From JAKFWF01 sp031374115 (lineage in GTDB: Bacteria > Pseudomonadota > Alphaproteobacteria > Rhizobiales > Hyphomicrobiaceae): a stretch of 64,000 nucleotides of DNA. The stretch's first letter is position 1; every line of letters begins with the position of its first letter. The stretch is taken from the NCBI GenBank assembly GCA_031374115.1, contig JANMNO010000058.1, positions 1 through 64,000 of the forward strand, in the 5' to 3' direction. Shown piece by piece: positions 1-8,354 of the stretch. The translations under genes and the position numbers were made by a program. Under the pieces are notes generated by a model. That model made no database searches. It was not told where the DNA came from and saw nothing but the letters and a program-made list of their open reading frames with translations.

Positions 1-2
1 TG

Positions 3-1382
3 GAAGCGCACTTCGCCGTGCCGATGCTGGGCGCCATGCTGAACCCGATCAACATCCGGCTCGATGCGGCGGCGATTGCCTTCTGCCTCGACCACGGCGA
101 GGCGAAGCTCTTGCTTGCCGACCGCGAGTTCCACGCCACCATCGCGCCCGCGCTCGACCTCGCGAAGTCGAGACCGAAAGTCGTCGACATCGCCGATGTG
201 GAAACCGCCCACTGCCCCGTCATCGCCGACACCGAGTACGAGGATTTCATCGCCGGCGGCGATCCCGACTTTGCCTATCCCGGCATCATCGACGAGTGGG
301 AGAGCATCTGCCTGCTCTACACATCCGGCACCACGGGCAACCCGAAAGGCGTCGTGTTCAGCCATCGCGGCGCGCACCTCGGCGCCATGTCGAACGCGCT
401 GATGTTCAAGCTCGATCACCAATCGCGCTATCTGTGGACATTGCCGATGTTTCACTGCTCGGGCTGGACCTATACCTGGGCGGTGACGGCCGTCGGCGGC
501 ACCCATGTGTGTCTGCGCAAGGTCGATCCCAAGCGCATCTTCGAGCTGATCGCCGAACATCATGTCACCCACATGTGCGGCGCGCCGATCGTGTTGACGA
601 TGCTCATCCACGCGCCCGCCAAGCACAAGTGCACGCTGCCTGTCCGTCCGCGCATGCTGACCGGCGGTGCGGCTCCGTCCTCCACCGTATTGCGCGAAAT
701 GGAGGCGATGGGCTTCGACATACTGCACGCCTACGGCACCACCGAGAGCTATGGGCCCTCACTCTACTGCGCGCCTGGCGACAATTGGGCCGGCCTCGAG
801 ACCGAGCAGCGGTATTCGCTGATGGCGCGCCAAGGTGTGCCGACCGTCATCGTCGAGGACATCATGGTCGCCGACCCGGAGACGATGAAACCGGTCGCCC
901 GCGATGGCACGGCGATCGGCGAGATCATGCAGCGCGGCAATACGATCATGAAGGGCTACCTCAAGAACGAAGCAGCGACCGCCGAGGCGTTCGCCGGCGG
1001 CTACTACCACTCGGGCGACCTTGCCGCCTGGCATCCCGACGCCTACATCGACGTCAAGGACCGCTCGAAGGACATCATCATTTCTGGTGGCGAGAACATT
1101 TCCTCTTTGGAAGTGGAGGAAGTCCTCTACCGCCACCCGTCGGTCATGGAGGCGGCCGTGGTCGCCAAGCCTGACGCAAAGTGGGGCGAAATCCCGTGCG
1201 CGTTCGTCACGCTGAAACCTAGCACCGATCCGGTTAGCACCGAAGACATCATGGCCTTCTGCCGTGTCCGCATGGCCGGGTTCAAGATCCCCAAGCGCGT
1301 CGTATTCGGCCCATTGCCGAAAACGTCAACCGGCAAGATCCAGAAGTTCGTACTGCGCGATCAGGCCAAGGAAGTGGCGTGA
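3..1382 (+). CDS. AMP-binding acyl-CoA synthetase, 5' end outside window
   Basis: Adenylate-forming enzyme that activates a fatty or other carboxylic acid with ATP and joins it to CoA. The frame is open to the window edge, so the N-terminus (roughly 80-100 residues in this family) is missing. Counting from the Met at base 18, the AMP-binding loop LLYTSGTTGNPKGV lies at residues 99-112, a YGTTES motif near 236, and the SGDLA hinge followed by DRSKDIIISGGENIS near 330-360. The C-terminal catalytic Lys is in TGKIQKF. The pattern fits medium-chain or aryl acyl-CoA ligases of about 540 residues; the substrate cannot be read from the sequence. It ends 130 bp before the next gene. Confidence 0.93.
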   Translation, partial: EAHFAVPMLGAMLNPINIRLDAAAIAFCLDHGEAKLLLADREFHATIAPALDLAKSRPKVVDIADVETAHCPVIADTEYEDFIAGGDPDFAYPGIIDEWESICLLYTSGTTGNPKGVVFSHRGAHLGAMSNALMFKLDHQSRYLWTLPMFHCSGWTYTWAVTAVGGTHVCLRKVDPKRIFELIAEHHVTHMCGAPIVLTMLIHAPAKHKCTLPVRPRMLTGGAAPSSTVLREMEAMGFDILHAYGTTESYGPSLYCAPGDNWAGLETEQRYSLMARQGVPTVIVEDIMVADPETMKPVARDGTAIGEIMQRGNTIMKGYLKNEAATAEAFAGGYYHSGDLAAWHPDAYIDVKDRSKDIIISGGENISSLEVEEVLYRHPSVMEAAVVAKPDAKWGEIPCAFVTLKPSTDPVSTEDIMAFCRVRMAGFKIPKRVVFGPLPKTSTGKIQKFVLRDQAKEVA

Positions 1383-1513
1383 GCGTGCCCCGGCCGCGCC
1401 ACCCCTTGCTCTATCTCGCGTCATCTATCACTTTCAAATCACAGGCCGGTTGACAATTGAGCGCGAACTGCGCACCTCCGTTCTTCGTTATCGACGATGC
1501 AGCGGAGGGCACC

Positions 1514-1711
1514 ATGGCTTTTGTGACAGGCGACGTAGTGGCGAGCGAAGACGCAGATTTCCCCTTCAAGGTGGTTTTTAAAAAGGGCGAGACGACGATC
1601 GCCGAATGGCTCGTGAAATCGAAAGATGACGGCGAAGAGCAGATCATCGATTGCCTTGAGGATCTCGCCAATTTCTCTGATGAAGATGTCAATAGCGGTG
1701 CTGCATCATAA
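1514..1711 (+). CDS. small acidic hypothetical protein
   Basis: A 65-residue protein I do not recognise. The start is the ATG at 1514, preceded by a good ribosome-binding site (GGAGGG, 1504-1509); the frame is open from a TTG at 1457, but that start has no such site. It is strongly acidic (EDAD, KSKDDGEEQ, SDEDVN), with no membrane segment or signal peptide, and has alternating hydrophobic stretches that could form a small beta fold. It stands alone between the acyl-CoA synthetase and an SPW membrane protein. Confidence 0.55.
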   Translation: MAFVTGDVVASEDADFPFKVVFKKGETTIAEWLVKSKDDGEEQIIDCLEDLANFSDEDVNSGAAS

Positions 1712-1944
1712 CGCGGCGCGCGCATTTCTATCACGTCGCAGCATGAATTCCCCGTCTCCGACGGAGCCGGCGATTGAGGTGGCGTCGTGACGCGACGCAC
1801 GGCTGCGCGCTTTGGCTCAAACGGGTCGGACAGATTTCTGCCGGCTGGCGCGGAACCCCGTGCGCAAAGGGTAGCTGACAGAACGGATTTCAGGCAGACT
1901 AAACACCACGCGACGACCTGTCCCGCACAACGCAGGAGGCTGTC

Positions 1945-2301
1945 TTGGAAGCTCGGAAGTTCTTTCGCTCGCACCGCACCTGGGAAAATTGGCTGAGCAT
2001 CGGCCTCGCTCTGGTCATTATGTTTGCGCCCTGGGCCGTGAACGAGGCCTCCAATCAGGCGATTGTAGTCAATGCGGCCGTGGCTGGCCTTGCAGTGCTG
2101 CTACTGGCCGAGCTCGACCTCGTGCGGTTTCGCCGATGGACGGAGTTTGGCCAGCTGATATGCGGGCTCTGGGTCGCAGCGTCGCCGCTGATCCTGGGTT
2201 ACAGTGCAAGTGGTCTGCTTCGCGTGTGGCATATCGGGGGAGGGCTTGTTGTTGCAGCTCTTGGCACACTTATGCTTTGTCAGCGTAACGACGGGGCGTG
2301 A
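1945..2301 (+). CDS. SPW repeat membrane protein
   Basis: A 118-residue inner-membrane protein of the SPW family, named for a Ser-Pro-Trp type motif. Four hydrophobic segments are visible, at about residues 16-30, 40-58, 68-84 and 92-110. The motif-like APW falls at the end of helix 1 and ASPLILGYS at helix 3, the two-fold repeat expected for the family. The start is TTG, chosen for the AGGAGG at 1932-1937. Its function is unknown in general. The methyltransferase ORF opens 6 bp downstream, so co-transcription is possible. Confidence 0.75.
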   Translation: MEARKFFRSHRTWENWLSIGLALVIMFAPWAVNEASNQAIVVNAAVAGLAVLLLAELDLVRFRRWTEFGQLICGLWVAASPLILGYSASGLLRVWHIGGGLVVAALGTLMLCQRNDGA

Positions 2302-2448
2302 CCAAGCATGAACCGCAGTAGCCACCGGCTGGCAGCCAACGCGGCCGCTCAAACCCGCGCACTGGCCAGGCATGATCCGGTTCAATTTTCGCCTGGAACG
2401 ATAGGCGAGCGTCATTTTTCCAACCGAGGCTCGGTCGATGAGGCTCAG

Positions 2449-3138
2449 ATGGCAAGCATGAACGAACTCCGTGCCCAACTCGTTGCAACCCAAGTCAAGG
2501 CAAGGGGTATCCGCGATCCGTTAGTGCTTGGTGCGATGGGGAAAGTCGCACGTGAACTTTTCGTGCCCAAGCGTCTCAGAAGTGTAGCCTACCAAGACAG
2601 CCCGCTGCCGATCGGCGCGGGGCAGACCATCTCGCAACCCTACATCGTGGCCTTCATGGTCGAAGCGTTGGCACTGCGCGGTGGCGAAATGGTTCTCGAA
2701 ATCGGCGCCGGCTCCGGCTATGCAGCCGCCGTTCTGTCCGAGATTGCGCGCGCGGTCTTCACCATCGAACGAATCGGCCAGCTCGCCGAGTCGGCGGCAG
2801 CCAATTTGGCTGCAGCAGGTTGCGAAAATGTTCAAGTGCGGCACGCCGATGGCACGCAAGGATGGGAGTATAACGCGCCGTTCGATGCCATTCTGGTATC
2901 GGCTGGGGCGCCCGGCATTCCTAAGACGCTAATGCGCCAGCTTGCCGTCGGCGGCCGCATGGTCATACCAATCGGCCGCAACCAGAAAACGCAAGCGCTG
3001 ATGCTCATCACGCGCGTCGGCGAAGATGAATTCGAGCAGGAGGATATTGCCGGCGTGCGGTTCGTGCCGCTAATCGGCAAAGAGGGTTGGGAAAGCCGCT
3101 GGCACCGACGCAAGGCTTCGAGCGGCTATTCCATATGA
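2449..3138 (+). CDS. pcm: protein-L-isoaspartate O-methyltransferase
   Basis: Methylates L-isoaspartyl residues of aged proteins from S-adenosylmethionine, starting their repair. Family landmarks are visible in order: RGIRDPLVLGAM near the N-terminus, FVPKRLRSVAYQDSPLPIGAGQTISQP cut across the substrate pocket region, the SAM motif VLEIGAGSGYAAAVLS, and a C-terminal VRFVPLIG. The frame is open from an ATG at 2308, but the 47 extra residues look non-conserved, so the ATG at 2449 (229 residues, near the usual 210-225) is preferred. Upstream lies the SPW gene. Confidence 0.9.
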   Translation: MASMNELRAQLVATQVKARGIRDPLVLGAMGKVARELFVPKRLRSVAYQDSPLPIGAGQTISQPYIVAFMVEALALRGGEMVLEIGAGSGYAAAVLSEIARAVFTIERIGQLAESAAANLAAAGCENVQVRHADGTQGWEYNAPFDAILVSAGAPGIPKTLMRQLAVGGRMVIPIGRNQKTQALMLITRVGEDEFEQEDIAGVRFVPLIGKEGWESRWHRRKASSGYSI

Positions 3139-3302
3139 CCAACGCCGGGAGGAATGAGTTACCTCGATGGGCGCCGAAATTCTTGCGTGCGCCGGCCCGT
3201 GGTTCAGTAAGGGTCGATATGACGGGTGCGCTATTGTGGACGATTTCGTGATGTGGTGGCACAGTCAGATCATAGACCGTGACGTGAACCAATCGAGCCC
3301 CG

Positions 3303-4187
3303 ATGCCACTACCTGCCTCTGTAGCCAAGTTACAAAGCCTCAATGTCGCAAGCGATGCTGAATTCATCGCGGTTCTTGGCAGCCTTTATGAAAACTCAGC
3401 CTGGGTGGCCGACCGGGCAGCGCCGCTTCGACCTTTTATGTCGATGCGGGCATTGCATGATGCGATGATCAAAGGCGTGCGCGAAGCATCCGCGGACGAA
3501 AAAATCGCACTCCTGCGCGCGCACCCTGAACTTGCCGGTAAGGAGGCGATCGGCGGCACGCTCACACCGGCATCGGCATCCGAACAGAGCCGGCTCGGGC
3601 TGGACCGTCTCGATCACGAGGAGTTGGCGCGGCTGACAGAGCTCAATCGCCGCTATCGGCGGTCGTTCGACTTCCCCTGCATCATTGCGCTGCGTTGGCA
3701 CCAAACCCGCGACAGCGTGTTTGCCTCATTCGAGGAACGACTGGGCAATGGGCGCGAGACCGAAATAGAAAATTCACTAGCTCAAATCGAACAGATCGTG
3801 CGGGGCCGGCTCGCAACGGTTTTCAATGTCGCAGACGGGCGGCTCAGCACGCATGTGCTCGATACCGCTGGTGGCATGCCAGCCTCCGGCATGGATTTCG
3901 AACTTTCTATCGCCGGCGGCGTACACTGGCAACACGTTTTGAGCGGGCGCACCAACGCTCAGGGGAGAACCGACGCGCCGCTGCTCACCGGCATCGACAT
4001 GACACCGGGCAGCTATCGCCTCCGATTTGCGGTCGCCGACTATTTTCGCGGATGTGGGATGGTCCTGGCCGAGCCAGCGTTTTTGGATTTCGTTCCTATC
4101 GAGTTTGGCATCGCCGATCCGGCGGACCACTATCATGTGCCGCTGCTCTGCACGCCTTGGAGCTATTCGACCTATCGCGGCAGCTGA
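3303..4187 (+). CDS. bifunctional OHCU decarboxylase / 5-hydroxyisourate hydrolase (UraD-UraH fusion)
   Basis: Catalyses the last two steps from 5-hydroxyisourate to S-allantoin after urate oxidation. The N-terminal half (about 1-165) is OHCU decarboxylase, with the catalytic His in AHPELAGKEA (His74), SEQ near 91-93 and the FDFP segment. The C-terminal half (about 168-294) is transthyretin-like HIU hydrolase, with LSTHVLDTAGGMPA and the diagnostic C-terminal tetrapeptide YRGS. The reaction order is the reverse of the domain order (UraH acts first). No urate oxidase or xanthine dehydrogenase gene lies in the window. The neighbouring racemase-like and amidase genes on the other strand fit ureide breakdown. 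Confidence 0.93.
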   Translation: MPLPASVAKLQSLNVASDAEFIAVLGSLYENSAWVADRAAPLRPFMSMRALHDAMIKGVREASADEKIALLRAHPELAGKEAIGGTLTPASASEQSRLGLDRLDHEELARLTELNRRYRRSFDFPCIIALRWHQTRDSVFASFEERLGNGRETEIENSLAQIEQIVRGRLATVFNVADGRLSTHVLDTAGGMPASGMDFELSIAGGVHWQHVLSGRTNAQGRTDAPLLTGIDMTPGSYRLRFAVADYFRGCGMVLAEPAFLDFVPIEFGIADPADHYHVPLLCTPWSYSTYRGS

Positions 4188-4207
4188 GCGCACAATCGGC
4201 AGATCAA

Positions 4208-4954
4208 TCAATCCTTGTGTTCGATGCGTGCGGCCAGTGCCGCGGCAAGACCAAGGGTCGGCTTCGCGGCGGGCCGCCGGAAGGTTCCGCTTTCGGCCTT
4301 GCGCACGTGCAACGTCACCAGTGTCTCGGCCTGTTTGACAGCCGCCTGCACCTGATCGACGACCGGCACTGAGATGCGATGTTTGACCTTGGCGGCAAGT
4401 CCTGCCAACGGAGCACCACCTAGGATGATGACGTCGGCCGCGGTCTCTGCAATGGTCCTTAATGCGAGATCAACGAGCAAATTCTCTTTCTCCTCCTGCA
4501 CATCGGACACAGACGTGAACGTGCCATCGAGCATCCGGATGCCAGCGCAACGGCCGGTCAAACCATGCATCTCGACGCATTCTTGAAACCACGGTCCAAG
4601 TGCTCTCGCGAAGGTGACGATGGCAAACGTTCGGCCCAGCATGCAGGCCGTCAGCATCGCTGCTTCCGCCATACCGACAACGGGAATATCGAACAACTCG
4701 CGGGCGCCCATGAGTCCGGGATCGCCGAAAGCCGCTATGATGGCAGCATCAACGTGATGATGCTGTTCGGCCAGCATTTCGAGCGCGATCGCCCCAGCAA
4801 TCTGCGCCTCCGCTCGCGTGGCGATGTAGGGAACGCCCCGGGTCGCCGTCATCGGCACGAGGATAGTGCCCGGCGATATTACAGGCATTGCCGCCGTTAG
4901 GAGGCGGTCGGTCATCGCGGCCGTAGTGTTCGGATTGAGCAACAGGATACGCAC
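4208..4954 (-). CDS. Asp/Glu/hydantoin racemase superfamily protein lacking both catalytic cysteines
   Basis: Resembles allantoin/hydantoin racemases over its 248 residues (LLLNPNTT start, FGDPGL, PVVGMAEAA, a late LGGAPLAGL). True racemases of this superfamily use two cysteines. Here the first lies in AAFGDPGL, with Ala at position 75 where Cys is expected, and the second in LGGAPL, with Gly at 180. Both were checked in the DNA. It is therefore probably not a two-base racemase; a related decarboxylase, isomerase or binding role is possible. It follows the amidase gene by 8 bp on the same strand, so the two are likely co-transcribed. Confidence 0.8.
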   Translation of the reverse strand: MRILLLNPNTTAAMTDRLLTAAMPVISPGTILVPMTATRGVPYIATRAEAQIAGAIALEMLAEQHHHVDAAIIAAFGDPGLMGARELFDIPVVGMAEAAMLTACMLGRTFAIVTFARALGPWFQECVEMHGLTGRCAGIRMLDGTFTSVSDVQEEKENLLVDLALRTIAETAADVIILGGAPLAGLAAKVKHRISVPVVDQVQAAVKQAETLVTLHVRKAESGTFRRPAAKPTLGLAAALAARIEHKD

Positions 4955-4962
4955 GGCCGGAC

Positions 4963-6354
4963 CTAGCTCCTATCGTAAGCGTTAATCGCACTGAGGGCAT
5001 CCTCGGCTTCTTTGGCAGCGCGCAAGACGAGGCGGTCGGCGCCGCGCTTCGCGATCATCTGCAATCCGATCGGCAGGCCGTCGCGACCGCGTCCGCAGGG
5101 AATTGAAATCGCAGGCGTCAGCGCGTGATTGAAAAAGGGCGTAAAGACCGCGTGACCACGTGACGGAACTTCGCAACCGCCGATATGCGTTGGCCCTAGA
5201 CGATCCGCACCCCACGCGACGCACGGTGCCGTCGGGCACAGCAGCAGATCGTAGTCACCGAAGAACGCAGCGAGGCGTCGTTTGACCACCAAGCTCGCCT
5301 CGAGCGCTGCTGCGACTTCGTGCCCAGCAAGGGCCAGGCCACGCTCGATTTGTCCTGCGATCTCGGGATCAAACAGCGAGCGATCGCGAGCAAATGCGCC
5401 GCCGTGGATCGCAGCCAGCCCGCCCGCTTGCATCGCCATGAAGGAGGCTTCGGTTATGCCTGCAGGCCAGTTTGGACAGGCGCGCGTGATCCGCCATCCA
5501 GCTTTCGCCAACAGTCCGACACCGGACTCGATGGCCGCCTCGACGTCTGCATCGACAGGCACGTCCATGCCCAACCTTGGACTGAAGGCGATCCGCAGAT
5601 GCTGCACATTCCAGCGGTCGCGCGCCGGTTCGATCGTTACCGTATCGGGGTCGCGCGCGTCTGCGCCAACCAGTGTTTCAAATAGCAAAGCCACATCGGC
5701 CACTGTCCGACCCATCGGCGCGATCACGGCGACACCCCAAAACGGCTCGGGAAATCCGGGGCCGTAGGGGATTGCGCCGAACGACGGTTTGAACCCGACC
5801 GTACCAGTGTGCGCGGGTGGACGCCGGCCCGAACCACCGCCGTCGGTGCCGAGCGCGATCGGACAGAAATTTGCAGCCAGCGCCGCAGCGTTGCCGCCAG
5901 ACGACCCGCCCGGCGTTAACAGCGAATTCAGCGGATGGCGCGCAACCCCGTGCAGGGGTGAGTTCGTCTGCCCTTTGCAGGCAAACTCGGGACAGTTTCC
6001 AATCCCGATGATGACAGCCCCTGCAGCCTTGAGGCGTTCGACGGCAATGGCGTCTTGCGGTGCGATGAAGTCTGCGAAAAGACGCGAGCCCTGGGTGATC
6101 CGATGGCCGGCCACCCAGATATTGTCCTTCACTACGGCGGGCACGCCGGCGAGCGGCAGTTGCTCGCCATCGCGGATGCGTTGCGCGACGGCCGCCGCCT
6201 GCTGCCGGACCCCTGCCGGATCATGCTGAACGATTGCATTCAACGCGGTATTTCGTGATGCGATTGTCGCGCCGAATGCATCGGCCACGGCGACGGCATC
6301 GAGCAGCCCAGCATTGACATCATGTGCGATGGAAGACGCGTCACGTTTGATCAT
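4963..6354 (-). CDS. amidase of the amidase-signature family
   Basis: Hydrolyses a C-N amide bond with a Ser-cisSer-Lys triad. The Lys is in VVKDNIW, the glycine/serine core is TPGGSSGGNAAA, and the nucleophile Ser is in GTDGGGSGRRPP, a slightly divergent form of the usual DTGGSIR. At 463 residues it has normal family length. The ATG at 6354 is preferred over the upstream one at 6411 because it gives the usual N-terminus and overlaps the MFS-fragment stop by 14 bp, as operon genes do. Close homologues include AtzF-like and GatA-like enzymes; the partner racemase-like gene suggests a ureide or hydantoin-derived amide, but the substrate is not determined. Confidence 0.88.
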   Translation of the reverse strand: MIKRDASSIAHDVNAGLLDAVAVADAFGATIASRNTALNAIVQHDPAGVRQQAAAVAQRIRDGEQLPLAGVPAVVKDNIWVAGHRITQGSRLFADFIAPQDAIAVERLKAAGAVIIGIGNCPEFACKGQTNSPLHGVARHPLNSLLTPGGSSGGNAAALAANFCPIALGTDGGGSGRRPPAHTGTVGFKPSFGAIPYGPGFPEPFWGVAVIAPMGRTVADVALLFETLVGADARDPDTVTIEPARDRWNVQHLRIAFSPRLGMDVPVDADVEAAIESGVGLLAKAGWRITRACPNWPAGITEASFMAMQAGGLAAIHGGAFARDRSLFDPEIAGQIERGLALAGHEVAAALEASLVVKRRLAAFFGDYDLLLCPTAPCVAWGADRLGPTHIGGCEVPSRGHAVFTPFFNHALTPAISIPCGRGRDGLPIGLQMIAKRGADRLVLRAAKEAEDALSAINAYDRS

Positions 6355-6637
6355 GATCGACTCTGAGCAGTTGCAGTGTGCCAGCACAGGCAAGTGCTGC
6401 CAAGATGACATAACTCAACGACAAGGTGCCAACGATCGCCGCGGTTGTAATGATGGCTGGCCCCATCAGCAGCCCGGCATAACTCGCGGTGAGGACCGCG
6501 CCGGTAACTTCGGCCACACGATCCGGCGGCGCCAGTCTTGCGATCTCGGCAAGGAATACGCCGTTCCAGCCACTGGCGGTCAATCCGAACAAGAATGCCG
6601 TGATGCCGAGCGCGCCGGGCGGCATCAGGGGACCGCC
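6341..6637 (-). pseudogene. C-terminal fragment of an MFS transporter
   Basis: About 95 residues matching the last three or four helices of a major facilitator transporter: GWNGVFLAEIARLAPPDR, then GAVLTASYAGLLMGPAI and a final hydrophobic helix. Nothing of the N-terminal two thirds is present. Upstream the frame runs directly into an ABC ATPase fragment in another frame. Its 3' end overlaps the amidase start by 14 bp, which suggests the intact ancestor belonged to the amidase/racemase operon. An ATG at 6625 could still start translation, but a 94-residue piece is unlikely to transport anything. Confidence 0.72.
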
Positions 6638-6912
6638 GCGCGCTTGTTCGGCGGCAAATGATCGACGACGTCTCCGCCAATGCGGATCTGACCCTCGGTC
6701 TGGCTGATGAAGCCACCGATCGCCCTGAGCAGCGTGGTCTTGCCACAGCCGGATGGACCTAACAGGGCGACAAGCTCGCCACCACGCACATCGAGATGGA
6801 TGTTATCGACGGCGATGGCAGCCCCATAGCGATGCGTTACGCCCTCGAGACGTAGGGACTGGCCGGTGGACGCTAAGCCGCTAAGCGGCGGGTGCTGATT
6901 GCGTTGCTGCAT
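6625..6912 (-). pseudogene. N-terminal fragment of an ABC transporter ATPase
   Basis: About 95 residues from the ATG at 6912. They include the start of a PotA/nitrate-type ATPase: LRLEGVTHRYG, then the Walker A GPSGCGKTTLLRAIGGF, and LPPNKRA, after which family members read VGMVFQ. Here the homology stops at LPPNKRA and a TGA follows four codons later. The Q-loop, signature motif, Walker B and regulatory domain are absent. The break coincides with the start of the MFS homology, so one deletion or recombination joined two transporter genes out of frame. Confidence 0.72.
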
Positions 6913-7129
6913 GGATGGAAAGACTTGCCGTATGTCGCGCGTGTACAATCGGTCTACGCTACCACTACCACCGTAGGCGGCATACCGCCCACTTTGCTCA
7001 AATTGCAGGCGTTGAAAGGTCTTTTTCTGTGCACTCTGAAGCCGAGCGGCTTCCCACAAGCGAGCGCGCTGCCATCGGATGCGTGCCCCAACCCTTGGTG
7101 CGCTCGATCGCCTAACTCTTTGGCATAAC

Positions 7130-7205
7130 TGGTGCCCGGGGGTGGAATTGAACCACCGACACTACGATTTTCAGTCGTATGCTCTACCAACTGAGCTACC
7201 CGGGC
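7130..7205 (-). tRNA. tRNA-Phe (GAA)
   Basis: A 76-nt cloverleaf on the minus strand. The acceptor arms GCCCGGG/CCCGGGC pair perfectly, the D-arm is GCTC-AGTTGGTA-GAGC, the anticodon stem is TACGA/TCGTA with loop CTGAAAA (anticodon GAA), and the T-arm is GGTGG-TTCAATT-CCACC. The discriminator A is followed by an encoded CCA. It lies just downstream of yacG, the usual position in Hyphomicrobiales. I found no second copy of its 3' end nearby, so no sign of integration at this tRNA. Confidence 0.97.
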
Positions 7206-7312
7206 GAACCTTCGCCATACCGCCCGCCAACAGCGTAACGTGTCGAAGTTGGCGCGTTATAGGTGCTGGAATGCTGCCTGTCCAGCATTGGTATCGCTGC
7301 AGCATCGCGATG

Positions 7313-7543
7313 TCAGTTCGGCTTGCGAACGCCGCCAGTTTCGGCCTGGGACGCTGCTCCATCGTCGCCATCTTCATCTTCGTCGGCGCCCGTGCGGGCG
7401 ATCGCATAGCTGCCCGTCAACCACCGCGAAAGATCGACATCGGCACAACGCTTCGAGCAGAACGGCCGGAAATCGTGTGCGGTTGGCCGCTTGCAGATCG
7501 GGCAACGCGCATGGGCTGACGGTTTCATTGCATCTGCCATCAT
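7313..7543 (-). CDS. yacG: DNA gyrase inhibitor / zinc-binding protein YacG
   Basis: A small zinc protein that in E. coli binds GyrB and inhibits gyrase. The four zinc ligands are clear: CPIC at residues 14-17 and FCSKRC about 12 residues later, followed by the conserved DLSRWL-GSYAI. At 76 residues it is of normal size; the C-terminal tail is acidic (ADEDEDGDD). It begins 7 bp after the stop of maf, and tRNA-Phe lies downstream, so maf-yacG-tRNA-Phe probably form one transcription unit. Confidence 0.9.
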   Translation of the reverse strand: MMADAMKPSAHARCPICKRPTAHDFRPFCSKRCADVDLSRWLTGSYAIARTGADEDEDGDDGAASQAETGGVRKPN

Positions 7544-7550
7544 CGCTCTC

Positions 7551-8297
7551 TCAGTCCGGATCGACGTCCGCTGCTTTCACCCAGTTGAAATAAACGGGGA
7601 AACCTTCGCCGCTAAGCAGACCCGTCACTTCCGTTAGCGGTAGCCCGACGACGTTCGTGTAGGATCCGATGATCTTCTGCACGAAGCTGCCGGCAAGCCC
7701 CTGGATCGCATATCCGCCGGCTTTGTCGCGCCACTCGCGCGAGGCGATGTAGGCCTCGATCTCAGCCTTCGACAAACGCTTGAAACGGACCCGGGTATCG
7801 ATGATTTTCACGCGTTGACGGTCATCCGGGGTGATCAGGCAAATGCCTGTCAGCACCCGATGCGCGCGACCCGAGAGCAGTTGCAGTGATTCGACCGCCT
7901 CCTCGACGAACTTCGGCTTCATCAGAATACGCCGGCCGACGGTGACGATGGTGTCGGCGGCGAGAATGTAGGCATCGGCGAGCCCGGTATCGTTAGCCAG
8001 TTGGTCGCGCGCCGCCTCGGCCTTCGCACGTGCGAGCCGCGAGACGAGAGCCCGCGGCATCTCGGCGCGACGCGGCGTCTCGTCGACCGAAGCAGGCCGC
8101 AACGCGTCGGGCTCGATGCCGATCTGGGCGAGCAGCGCCAGGCGCCTTGGGGACGCGCTGGCCAGCACCAGCTTGGGACGCTCTGGCGACTTCTTCGATT
8201 GGGCGCGCTGCCGGGCGAGCACGCGCCGCAGCGTCTCCCGATCGGGCGCGGCAGGGCGTCCTAGAACCGAAAGAAGTGCTGATTTGGCAATCGACAT
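7551..8297 (-). CDS. maf: Maf family nucleotide pyrophosphatase
   Basis: Hydrolyses non-canonical or excess nucleoside triphosphates to monophosphates. The signature LVLASASPRRLALL is at residues 43-56, with VDETP close after and ILAADTIV (catalytic Asp) in the middle. The C-terminal GYAIQGLAGSFV-I-GSYTNVVGLPL is intact. The ATG at 8297 gives about 40 residues before the fold starts, longer than usual; there is no internal Met before the motif, so a GTG near residue 26 is the only plausible alternative. Operon with yacG. Confidence 0.9.
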   Translation of the reverse strand: MSIAKSALLSVLGRPAAPDRETLRRVLARQRAQSKKSPERPKLVLASASPRRLALLAQIGIEPDALRPASVDETPRRAEMPRALVSRLARAKAEAARDQLANDTGLADAYILAADTIVTVGRRILMKPKFVEEAVESLQLLSGRAHRVLTGICLITPDDRQRVKIIDTRVRFKRLSKAEIEAYIASREWRDKAGGYAIQGLAGSFVQKIIGSYTNVVGLPLTEVTGLLSGEGFPVYFNWVKAADVDPD

Positions 8298-8354
8298 CGC
8301 GTGCTGATCCTGACGATCTTATCGAGGAGCGGGACAATGCGCCGGAAGCGCCGA

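Noticed and set aside
3167..3361. 64-codon ORF between pcm and the UraD-UraH fusion
   Set aside because: It overlaps the fusion gene start, has no conserved features and is poor in coding signals.
3139..7205. Genomic island integrated at tRNA-Phe
   Set aside because: No integrase gene and no duplicate of the tRNA 3' end found on the left side.
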